From contig CM051519.1 of assembly GCA_028015205.1 (NCBI GenBank), positions 79,133,539 through 79,197,538 of the forward strand: a DNA stretch of 64,000 nucleotides, written 5' to 3'. The DNA comes from Mytilisepta virgata. Lineage: Eukaryota > Mollusca > Bivalvia > Mytilida > Mytilidae. Of this stretch, positions 35,816 to 45,545 are shown one piece after another. The notes below the pieces were generated by a model. The model saw only the letters and a list, made by a program, of their open reading frames with translations. It was not told the origin of the DNA and made no database searches. Every line of letters starts with the position of its first letter. Positions within the stretch are counted from its first letter, which is position 1. Position numbers and translations under genes: made by a program.

Positions 35816-35844
35816 CATGTTTCCCTAGTTCTACAGCATTTTGT

Positions 35845-36170
35845 CTATATATATCGGCAAAAGAATACCGAAGCGACAAAACAATAGAAAAAAGTCCACA
35901 AATTCGAAGTCCACGGAAAGGACAATGAAACACAACAAACAAATGCCACAAGGATACATGTATAACTAAAAAAATAAACAACATATAGTAAACTAAAATA
36001 ACTGGAACAAGACATTACAAAAACTAAAGCACCAGCAATGTGAGCTCCCATTAAAAACCGGGAGTGAAATCATGTGCTCCGGACATTAAGCGTGTCCTGC
36101 TCTGTTAACGACACCCGTCACATTTCCAGTGAAGTGTCAAGTCTGGTGAGGTGTCAAGTCCGGTGGGATG
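35845..36170 (-). mobile_element. 3' tail of a reverse-transcriptase retroelement, copy B
   Basis: GGCAAAAGAATACCGAAGCG and a CCGGGAGTGAAATCATGTGCTCC-type block (23 bases, 36058-36080) followed by GACACCCGTCA match tails at 17215-17240, 37920-37990 and 38630-38660. Non-coding truncated copy. Confidence 0.55.
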
Positions 36171-36579
36171 TCAATTCCAGACGCACGCGAAATCTAGCTG
36201 AAGATATCTAGTCTCGGCCATAAAACTTTTGGAGTGATGAAATTGACATACTGAAAATAACCGTCTTTGAAGTTTATGTGACAGCAATCTCTCCCTCCAA
36301 AGAAAATCGCCGTATAAATCACATTCGCGGCAGTAACGAATCAACTATGAAATGTACACCCGATAGGCTGGAGACCTTGCTAAGTTACTTCTAAGAAAGG
36401 GGAAGTTCACAATCAAAAAATTAAAATCATTACGTTTGTCACAACGTTTTGATTTCAACCGCCCCATTAAAGTAAGTAAGGATTATTGAGTGACAAAACA
36501 TCAATCTATATATTGAAAAATTGAATTAAATGACTGACCTAGTTTCTTTCTTTCCGATGTAGCAGCCCCTGTAAAAAAT

Positions 36580-36980
36580 TAGAGTCATATGAAAACAAGA
36601 ACAGGTCGTCCAAAAGCGGCGCACAGTTTGTGCGTTTATTCAAAATTATGCAGAACTGTGCATGCCCGATTCAGCAGAAAATAATAAACTGGGGCACACT
36701 TAGTTCTACAATTATATGCAAAAATCAACGTGGAACTGGTGCTATTCTTATCATTTAATTTATGCCCAGATCAAAAGGGTTTCGTATATTTGTGCTTATT
36801 CCAAATTACTAAAAAATGTGCATACCAGATTTACCACAATTTATATGCACTCGTTTAAACCTGACCTAATTGACATTTATGATATTGCCAAACTGGTGTT
36901 AAAAGAAAGCGACATTCGTTACGTTTTATAACAATCTTATAAAGTATATCGTATACTATAAGACACTGAAAATGATTGAC
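36580..36980. other. Non-coding stretch, nothing firm
   Basis: It contains CCAAAAGCGGCGCACAGTTTG and a 71-codon frame without family features. No exon supported. Confidence 0.4.
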
Positions 36981-36989
36981 CTTGTGGAC

Positions 36990-37445
36990 AGACCTTGAAA
37001 CCTTTATATTATTTCTTGACATACTTCCAGGCATTCAAATGTATATAACCATGCATATCTTGACCCTTGAATATTCAACATTTAACACAGTTAGTGTAAT
37101 TGGCAATGCACGCAGACATTTAATACTTATTAATTTGTACTTTGGTCTTATTACATGTAATAGTACACTACTGCAGATGAGCCTATCAAATATTCATTGT
37201 TCCCCAGACAGACATTCATACTATTTTCATGACATTCCTTCAGGCATTCAGACGTTCTGGCCGGAAAAAACCATTTCTTGACCCTTGGCTATTCCACTTT
37301 GGACATAGTGCGTGACATTGACCATCAGGAAGACGTTTAAGTCTTATTATTTTTATAACACATTAATCTTCAAATTGGCCCTACATTATATAACATGTAA
37401 TTGTACACTTCTGCAGACTATCAAATAAAGATTGTTCCCCATTAA
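36990..37445. repeat. Diverged tandem duplication, about 225-bp unit
   Basis: Two copies share, in order, CTTCAGGCATTCA or CCAGGCATTCA, CTTGACCCTTG, TACATGTAAT or AACATGTAAT, GTACACT, CTGCAGA and ATTGTTCCCC. Boundaries are about 36990-37215 and 37216-37445. Confidence 0.65.
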
Positions 37446-37789
37446 CATTTATTTATTTGTACAGTCATCCACTGTATATTGTTTGCTGAAGATCTTCATT
37501 ATTTAATTCATCGGAAATGTACACCTACCAGATACATATGTATTTGGTTAAAACAGACGCAATGAGAGATAACTCGAGTGTCTAGTATACTGATAATATG
37601 TGCTACTACGTACGTCTATGAAGAATAATTCGGCTACAAAATAATAAAAAACTACAAAAAAATAAAGTTTATATTAACTGATAACATGTTTTTTCTACAA
37701 ACCGAAAGTAAATCAAACGAGTACATTATTCATTCCCTTAAACACTTCATCTTAAATAGATTTTGCATAATAGAGAAGTAAAAAAAGGA

Positions 37790-38080
37790 AAAATATACCT
37801 AAGGAGCAATAAAAAAACGTAATCCATTGGACAGACAAACCCGGGAAGACAAATGAACAACCACAAGTACAACAAATAAACACAGAAAACTAAAAAACAA
37901 TGAACAACAACAACTCCTATAAAAACCAGGAGTGAACCCAGGTGCTCCGGAATGGTAAGCAGTTTCTGCTCCGTATACGGCACCCGTCGTGAAGTTCAAC
38001 AAAGTCAATCCGGCGGAAGTCACAAATCGGCGGAGGCACATGAAATGTTACGACAGTGGGAACAGGTCCAACATCATCTT
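37790..38080 (-). mobile_element. 3' tail of a reverse-transcriptase retroelement, copy C
   Basis: On the minus strand, a CATTTCATGTGCCTCCGCCG coding end is followed by TGAACTTC, GGAGTGA-type tail sequence and CCCGGGTTTGTCTGTCC. It closely matches copy A at 18340-18640. No RT core is present. Confidence 0.65.
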
Positions 38081-38464
38081 AAATATTGGAAAGTATTTAG
38101 GAATGAAAAGGACACTAGAAAATACTTAGAAAAATACAATACAAAAACTACAGGTAAATCAGTTGCAATTCAAAATCCAAACCAAAAAAAAATAATAATT
38201 TGCAATAACATTAAAAGGGACATTCCATACCACAGCCTATAACAGACTATCGGCACAGCAGCTGCAATCAATGAAAGGTTTTCTGAGTCAAAGTGTGTTG
38301 ACAAAGTGCTCTTATTCTACTTTCGCTAGTGTTAAACACTTTCTGAACAAAACGTTATGCTTGAGGGGAAGGAGTTGGGTCTTATTTATTTTAATTACTC
38401 CATCAAGGTAGACATTCTACGTTAAAGCTTCTTTTTATCAATTTTTGTGGGAAACGAGATAAAT

Positions 38465-39360
38465 ATTTAAGGTCAAGAAAAACCAAAGGGATACTCGAAG
38501 GCGGAAAATATCGAAAACAACTAACAAACTCCGGAGAACAACGAAGACAAGACCAAAACAATACAAACACTACACTTAAAAAATAAAATCATATGAACAA
38601 CATGGACCCCGCAACAAAAAAACCGGTGGTAGACTCAGGTTCTCCGGAAGAGTAAGGAGTATCTGCTTCCTGCAGCACACATTCCAGATGCCGTAATGAT
38701 GAAGGGACAATATCAAAGGAAGAGGTCCATTTTCATTTGGGAAACGGTTTTTTTTTCATACCTGTCAACAAAGTCATGATGACGTCCTTAAAACTTTAAT
38801 AAGGATGACTGCAACTTAGGAGCAACATACCCCTGTCTGAGTAGCTTTTCTGTTAACAGCCGGGCACTGTCCAGGAAGTCAATGTATATGTCACAAGCTC
38901 TGGAATGACGTATGAATTGTGAAATATACCCTCCATATGCCGGTGATTCTTGAATACTGTCGCTCAAAAACTGGAAGTTGCGGATTGGAAAGTCAATCAT
39001 CCCGTTTGTTGTAAAGTTTTGTATTCAGCTTTCCTCTGCTGTCAATTTAGAGGTAGGTGAAGGTCAAGATAAGATGCAGACTTGACAGTGTCTGTAGTAT
39101 CCTTAATTTCGAGCTCATTTGGGATAGATGATATATAAGATATTCCCAAAACGTGAATTGTTAAGTGATAAAACATCATCTGTATAGCGGAAGCTGAAAT
39201 TAAAGTTACGGGTTAACTTCTGTTTTTCCTTAATAAGCCCGTCAAGGAAGTATGCCTCATATGAGTAAAGAAACAATTCGGCCAGGAGTGGCGCACAATT
39301 AGCGCCCAAAGTAATGCTAATAGTCTGTTGGAAAACACGTCCATCAAATTCAACAAATAT
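38465..39360 (-). pseudogene. Reverse transcriptase remnant with 3' tail (Penelope-like or related family)
   Basis: Minus-strand frames read GRVFQQTISITLGANCAPLL then LFLYSYEAYF and FRYTDDVLSLNN, which are RT palm motifs with the catalytic YTDD. After a broken stretch follows 39000-38788, with APAYGGYISQFIRHSRACD, typical of the C-terminal part of this mussel RT family, and a tail to 38465. The first base of the 39309 frame is TTG, not ATG. Stops at 39115 and 38788 and missing sequence make it dead. I recognise the family but am unsure whether it is a true Penelope-like element. Confidence 0.72.
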
Positions 39361-40488
39361 GTATATATCAAAAATTCAATCATCATATGTTATTAATATT
39401 GGGACAAAACTAGTAACTCATGCTATTTTTGTCATTTTGTTTCACTATACATGATACCAGTGTAAAATTCGCATCGTTCTTATTGGAATTACAACAGTTG
39501 CGTTTGGTGATATTTTATAATATATAGCAAATACATGCAGTAATACCTGAAATAAAAATTGCATTTCGTGGTAGTTAAGTTAGCTATGTTACAATTTAAT
39601 TATATCTATACAATATAAAATCAAGGTTACGACACGATATGTGAATTTGTTATTGATCGATTGTTGTTGTTGTTATCTAATTCCAACCGAGGCTTGTCAG
39701 CAATGGAAAACTAAAAGTATAGTCAAGGATTCCCCATCTTCATTGACATCTCTCCCCACATAAAACTTATATCTCATGTCTGGGAATGGCATTTGCCAAA
39801 ACTACCAGTCAAGAGGAGCACAAATTTAAGGAGCCGCCTTCTGTTAAGTTTCATTATCTCATTCTATCCTTTTCTCCCTTTTAAATCTATTTCAGTTTAT
39901 TTACTGTTACTGCTAATCCATGACGTTCATTTAACAATGTCGAAAAATATATTTGTTGGCGAGGTTAAAACAGGCAGATCCTTTTAACGAATAGTTAATA
40001 GTCGTATTATGGGACGTCCTTCTTATTTCCGTTCAAACCAGTCATTCAATTTTTTTTATATTAAACTTATAATTAGATACTTAGTGGTAAAGTTACCCCA
40101 AACCCATTAGAACAAATATTCCATGCTTCTTCAGGACGAGCACCAGTTCAACAATTAATCAAACACTTTATCATTGTTGTGACAAAAGTTTTTGTTCGAC
40201 TTTTCGAGAAATCGATGATCGAGAAACTGGGGCTTATTTATAACGGATATATGTGTATAAGGAATATTGAAGGGACTTCCATAACGGTCCGAGCCCCTGC
40301 AGTTTGACCGTATGTCTAATGGAAAATTAAGGTTAAACAGGAAAGAAAATATGTAATTGTAGAGTAGGAACTCACTTTTTTCAAGACATTTGACCAATTC
40401 TAAAACGTATGGGTCAGGGACGACATTATTGGTCCTTTTTAAGTGAAATGTATCACTGTGGAAAGTTGTCTGGATTAATTTTTACTAT
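39361..40488. other. Intergenic, nothing recognised
   Basis: No supported exon or repeat. The frame at 39793-39987 (+) contains a hydrophobic stretch but has no other support. Confidence 0.45.
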
Positions 40489-40490
40489 TC

Positions 40491-40740
40491 CCCAGTCTGC
40501 AAGATGACGTCGAGCCGACGTCGGGAAAAAGTCGGTATGGTTGGGATGTAGTCGGCGTCGGCAATACGACGTTGAACCGACGTTGGTTTGGAGTCGGCAA
40601 AACAATAGTTGGGCTGTAGCTCTTTTGCCGACGTCGGGTTATGTTTGGCAAAACGACCAGCGGCTTCAAGACTATCAACCAACGTCGGGTCGGATATGGC
40701 AAAACAACGGTTTTTTTTGCCAACGTTGGATTCGCCCGGT
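40491..40740 (+). repeat. Left TIR and subterminal palindrome array
   Basis: The TIR is 40491-40525. The decamer CCRACGTYGG occurs at 40515, 40577, 40628, 40679 and 40720, with start-to-start spacings of 62, 51, 51 and 41 bp, and variants lie between. The array ends at about 40740. Minus and plus open frames here follow from the repeat and are not genes. Confidence 0.85.
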
Positions 40741-42722
40741 AAGACAACATTCGGAAAATCATTGATTACAGACAAAAAAAAAAAACTATATGACCACTTG
40801 TTAATTTTTGTTGTTTTTTATTTTTTCCCTATAAATTAATATTGATTGTTGCAATTTCTCACTGATATTTGTTTGTTTTCGTTTATTTTTTACTTATATT
40901 TATTATATTTATTGGTTTACTTCTCTTTTCTATTTTTATTTTATTTATTTATTCAGTTTTTCTTTTTGTTTTTTTTTATCATGATTTCATTTGCTCTAAT
41001 TCACACAGCATGCACAAGTCTTAATAAAATCACACGGCATTTGAACCAGATGGGTTACATTTATCATATGAAATCGGATACTTCCTCTCGTTTTGCCGCG
41101 CGCTCAGCTTGGCGTTTAGAAGGAAACAAGATAAGTCATGTAAGTTTTTACTTTTTATAATTATATTCGAATCTTTCATTTTTTTCAATTTTAGGTTTAA
41201 CTTACTAAGACTGCCCACAAGTTTTAATAATGATTAGACACGTTAAACACTCGACGGCTTCAAATTATAGAAATTAAACAATTTAAAATCTTATTATACA
41301 TAAATACCGATCTTTTCATGTGGTTGTCATGGTAACAGTGTGGAATTTTGTAGAGTGAGAAAATGTGCAAACTGAGATTGATATCGTCCGCATCTTTTAA
41401 ACCCCAAGAACAAAGCTGTCAGCCTCCAAGTTTTATCACAAGTTTACTGGCTATCTCCAGCTGATAGTGAAAGTGTGGTAACGCAATATCTGTCTTGTTA
41501 GATGTTATTAATGGCAGTCATCTAGGTACAGCTAGAAGAGGAATGTTACCAAAACAAAAGCATATAAAGTTTCAATAAAGAAATATACATAGTAGACTGT
41601 GTATTACATATAATTATATTTGGAAGTAAATGGGATTAACTTCAATATACATGTGTAGAATGTAAGTCCATCCTTTGGATAAATTATTAAAATAAGTCTG
41701 ATGGTAGTTTTTTAAGACTATTAAATGGTATATACATGAACTACTGTTAATTCAGAATTTTTTATGTTTGCACAGTTTAACAAACGGAAACCTGTTTCTT
41801 TGTTGTGGATAACATTTCAAAATGTGTATAAATTGTGTATTTATAAATCTTCTAAAACAACAAAATATTGTCATTTTATCAATGAAATGAAATGTGATGC
41901 CTACATCTGTGTAGTGTAAGCTACAAGGTATTTGACTTTTTAATTGCTCAAATACATCTGGAAACCTCATTATCACTGTTATACATTCAATGATTTGTCA
42001 TTCCTCCTGGTGGAAGTTCTTGGGGTTTAAGCACTTCATGATAATTAGTAAATTAAATATTTAAAAATAAGTGTATACTCATCGTCAGAATTATACAATC
42101 GTAATATTTATTTTAATTGTGTGTCACATTAGTATACATTTGAGATACATCGCTGAGAAAACATTTTGTACTCTATGCACATATAGTTTTTGCTTAGTAT
42201 AACCTATTTCTCAGATAAAGGATCATTATTAAATGTGAACATTAGGTTCCCTAGCAAATGTAAGGAGTTTGTGGTATAAAGGGTCAAAGGCTGTAGATTT
42301 GGGTGTTTTTCATAATGGTTATTTTTTTACTATATTTATTCAGTTTGTTTCGTTTCGTAGTACCAGTATAATATCAACGGATTCGACCCCGCAACTTCTT
42401 TCAGTTTTTGTTACATTTTGACATTAAAAATTAAAAATTATGGAGTTATAATCTTGCCAAAAATCATAATCAAATATTGGTACATGTATTTCACCCTCCT
42501 TCACTTTCCAACGGAGATTTCAATTACTTATCTTGTAAACATAAAATAGACGGCAATGTATTTGATTTGATTTATGATAAGAAATATATGCATCTTATAA
42601 ATGTTACTTACATCTTATAATTGGATCAATAAATTATACATTATCTATTTACACACACACGCGTCTGATAAAACCGCTGTGCGTATGGCTTAGAGACAGA
42701 AACAAAATATGGCCAGTACAAT
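40741..42722 (+). other. 5' region of the transposon, possible leader
   Basis: No coding exon is supported. A consensus donor CAT/GTAAGT at 41138-41139 could end a non-coding first exon that splices to the acceptor at 43283; this is inference. Otherwise AT-rich DNA. Confidence 0.4.
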
Positions 42723-42907
42723 CAGGGGCGGATCCAGGATTTTCGATTAGGGGGGGCGTGAGGGAAGAAAGATCGCCGAGCGTAGCGAGGCGCGAAAATT
42801 TTTGGGTATTTTTGTAAAAAATTCAAAGTTTTATACAAAAAAATCATATTTTTTTCGATTTTAGGGGGGGCGCACGCCCCTCACGCCCCCCTCTAAATCC
42901 GCCCCTG
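42723..42907. mobile_element. 185-bp GGGGCGGATCC MITE with ACAAT duplication
   Basis: The termini CAGGGGCGGATCCAG and CTAAATCCGCCCCTG are inverted repeats with a few mismatches. ACAAT flanks both ends (42718-42722 and 42908-42912). The inside has GAGCGTAGCGAGGCG and a second inverted GGGGGG-CG pair. This is a family widely seen in marine invertebrates. It sits in the 5' region of the big transposon. Confidence 0.85.
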
Positions 42908-43295
42908 ACAATGAAAATATGGATTGCAATTACATTAATTATTTCTATTGTTTTTTACTGCGCCTTTATATATATATTGTAAATTCGACGCATATATATA
43001 TCAGTGGCCGCTCATGTCAATGACGCGCTATTTTATCGCGTTATTTCTCCAATTTAATGCGTTATTTTGTCAAACTAACGAGCCATTTAGTCACACCAAC
43101 GTATACATATTCCCCGGCTATGAGACCGCTTTTTGATTGAGATTTTTAATAACAAACTTAAAATCATGAACACAGAACTATTTTAGACGGGGCCCTGATT
43201 GGAAAAATGCTTACCCCATTTCTTTTGTATTTTTGATAGACAAAGCAAGTAAATTAATACATTTTACGTGCCTTTTGTTTCAGAATATATTTAAA

Positions 43296-45323
43296 ATGTC
43301 ATATTGGACAGTTAGGAGATCAGCGAAAAAATATTTGGCTACTCACATCAATGAAATAGAAAGTCAGACATCACAGGTTGGCCCTGATAATACCATAACA
43401 AATTCTCCTACACAAACAGATTTCCAGGAAAATAGTCTCAATGTTTTAGAAGTTGAAAATATTTGCCAAAATGTTACGCCCTTGACTGATTCTGAAAGTA
43501 ATTGTGATGACCAGGATTCATATATTTCATTAAGTGATTCTGTGTCGGATTTGAGTGACTTTAGTACTGAACCAGAACCAACACCAACAAGTAAACCATT
43601 AGGTTTGCAATTAGCGACATGGGCATCCGAGTTCGGAATTACAACAGATGCACTGTCGGCACTACTTCGAATTTTGCAGAATTTTGTTACTGATTTACCA
43701 AAAGACACGAGAACCCTTTTAAAAACCAATACATCGTACAAAATTCAAGATAAGTGTGGGGGTCAATACTATCATTTTGGAATAAAGAAGTGTATTTTGC
43801 ACATCTTGTCGAATATTGACAATTTATATTTCCATGGAAATTGCATTCAAATTCAAATCAATGTCGATGGTTTGCCTCTTTTCAAGAGTTCTAATCACCA
43901 ATTCTGGCCTATCCTTGGTCGAATATGTAATAGTGTGACAGTAATACAGCCGTTCGTGATAGGAATATATTCTGGCACATCAAAACCAAAAGATTTAGGC
44001 GAATACTTTGAAGATTTTGTTAAAGAATTTAAGGACATACAAACAGAAGGAATCCAATATGACGACAACCATCTAAATATTGAAATTAATTCTATAATCT
44101 GTGATGCTCCAGCCAAAGCATTTGTCAAAAATATCAAGCAGTATTCTGGGTATCACGGTTGCGATAAATGTACCCAAGAAGGCGAATGGAGAGGGAAAAT
44201 GACTTATCCTGAAAAACATTCCCCGTTAAGAACTGATAATTCATTTTTAATGATGACAGACGAGGACCATCACAAAGGTCCATCTCCTTTAACTGATATC
44301 GGTCTAAAAATGGTTTCACAGTTTCCGAATGATTACATGCATATGTGTTGTCTTGGAGTTATGAAGCGCATGCTTTTAAACTGGATAAAAGGACCATTAA
44401 ACCAAAGACTTGGGGGTGCCATTGTTGAAGAAATATCGTCCAAACATTTTGCACTGCGTAACTTCATTCCGTCAGAATTTGCTAGAAAGCCAAGAAAACT
44501 TAACGAAATAGATCGGTGGAAAGCAACCGAGTTTCGCCAATTTTTACTGTACACTGGTCCTGTAGTTCTCCGTCATTCTCTTCACGACAATATTTACAAA
44601 AACTTTTTGCTGTTTTCGGTTACTATGCATATTTTGCTGAACAATCGTCTTGTTGAAATGTACAGTGGCTATGCTCGTGAACTAATGCTGTCTTTCGTTG
44701 ATCATTTCGGACAGATTTATGGTGTTAACAGCCTTGTTTATAATGTGCACGGGTTGATTCATTTGGCTGATGACGCTGAACTTTATGGGTCACTTGATAA
44801 CATTTCCGCATTCCCGTTTGAAAACTTCTTGAAAGACTTAAAAAGATTAGTAAAAAAGCCGTCATTTATGTTATCTCAGGTTATTAGGCGTCTATCCGAA
44901 AAGAAAACAGTTAAATCGTCAAAAAACGAAATGAGTTTTAAGAAGGAACACACAAATGGTCCTGTGCCCCATGAGTTCGGCAAATGCAAGCAATATTATA
45001 AAGTACGTTTCAACAATCAGAGCATATGTGTAAACAGTAAAGATAGTTGCGTTAGAATTCGTGACAACATTGCAAAAGTATGCAACATTCTTGTTGATTC
45101 TGACAATGACATATATCTTATGTTCAAAATATTTAAGAATGTTCATTGTTTCTTCGAAATACCACTCAGTTCAGACCTTTTAGGCATACATTTGGTATCA
45201 GATCTAGACGACCGAATGTTAATGGATACAATCTCAGCTGTTCAGGCTAAATGCATTTTAATGCCACTGCCGAATCAAGAACAAACATCGGTAGTATTTC
45301 CTCTAACTGACCAAATATGGTAA
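43296..45323 (+). CDS. Tnp2/CACTA-like DDE transposase, 675 aa
   Basis: A single uninterrupted exon. The ATG at 43296 (MSYWTVRRSAKKYL) follows 12 nt after a good acceptor (TTTTGTTTCAG, ends 43283), so I prefer it to an upstream in-frame start at 43233 that would lie across the acceptor. Residues 1-100 are acidic and Ser-rich. The core has INVDGLPLF (Asp191), IICDAPAKAF (Asp270), a CDKC pair (Cys289, Cys292), QFPNDYMHMCCLGVM (Asp346) and AFPFENFLKDLKRLV (Glu509). These are candidate metal ligands of an RNase H-fold transposase. WKATEFRQFLLYTGP and YNVHGLIHLADD are strongly conserved in the metazoan family. It would cut and join the element's ends. Its stop overlaps the start of the DUF4806 ORF. 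The assignment to CACTA rather than a sister group is moderate. Confidence 0.85.
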   Translation: MSYWTVRRSAKKYLATHINEIESQTSQVGPDNTITNSPTQTDFQENSLNVLEVENICQNVTPLTDSESNCDDQDSYISLSDSVSDLSDFSTEPEPTPTSKPLGLQLATWASEFGITTDALSALLRILQNFVTDLPKDTRTLLKTNTSYKIQDKCGGQYYHFGIKKCILHILSNIDNLYFHGNCIQIQINVDGLPLFKSSNHQFWPILGRICNSVTVIQPFVIGIYSGTSKPKDLGEYFEDFVKEFKDIQTEGIQYDDNHLNIEINSIICDAPAKAFVKNIKQYSGYHGCDKCTQEGEWRGKMTYPEKHSPLRTDNSFLMMTDEDHHKGPSPLTDIGLKMVSQFPNDYMHMCCLGVMKRMLLNWIKGPLNQRLGGAIVEEISSKHFALRNFIPSEFARKPRKLNEIDRWKATEFRQFLLYTGPVVLRHSLHDNIYKNFLLFSVTMHILLNNRLVEMYSGYARELMLSFVDHFGQIYGVNSLVYNVHGLIHLADDAELYGSLDNISAFPFENFLKDLKRLVKKPSFMLSQVIRRLSEKKTVKSSKNEMSFKKEHTNGPVPHEFGKCKQYYKVRFNNQSICVNSKDSCVRIRDNIAKVCNILVDSDNDIYLMFKIFKNVHCFFEIPLSSDLLGIHLVSDLDDRMLMDTISAVQAKCILMPLPNQEQTSVVFPLTDQIW

Positions 45324-45545
45324 TTTTTGTTGTTAATTTTAAAAGGGCTACATACAAAGTTGTTGAATTTTTGGACGATGGAAATGAAATAGAAGTAGTT
45401 CCCAGTTGCTGGGTAAAAGACAGAAATAAATGCTTTTGGCCTACGAAATGGAAACAACAGTCTAAAATCGCAATGGCAATCAAACAGCAAGCACCGCCTG
45501 ACAAAAATTTTGAGGAATTCGAAGTTAAAGTGTTGTACGAAACTG
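45317..45545 (+). CDS. DUF4806 gene exon 1
   Basis: From the overlapping ATG to donor GTAAGT. Encodes MVIFVVNFKRATYKVVEF... through EFEVKVLYETG, the N-terminal domain. Confidence 0.82.

Noticed and set aside
40475..40839. Four overlapping open frames at 40.5-40.8 kb
   Set aside because: They arise from the palindromic, GC-richer subterminal array on both strands and match no family.
43233..43295. Upstream in-frame start of the transposase (MIDKASK...)
   Set aside because: It lies across a strong splice acceptor ending at 43283; the ATG at 43296 just after it is a better start.
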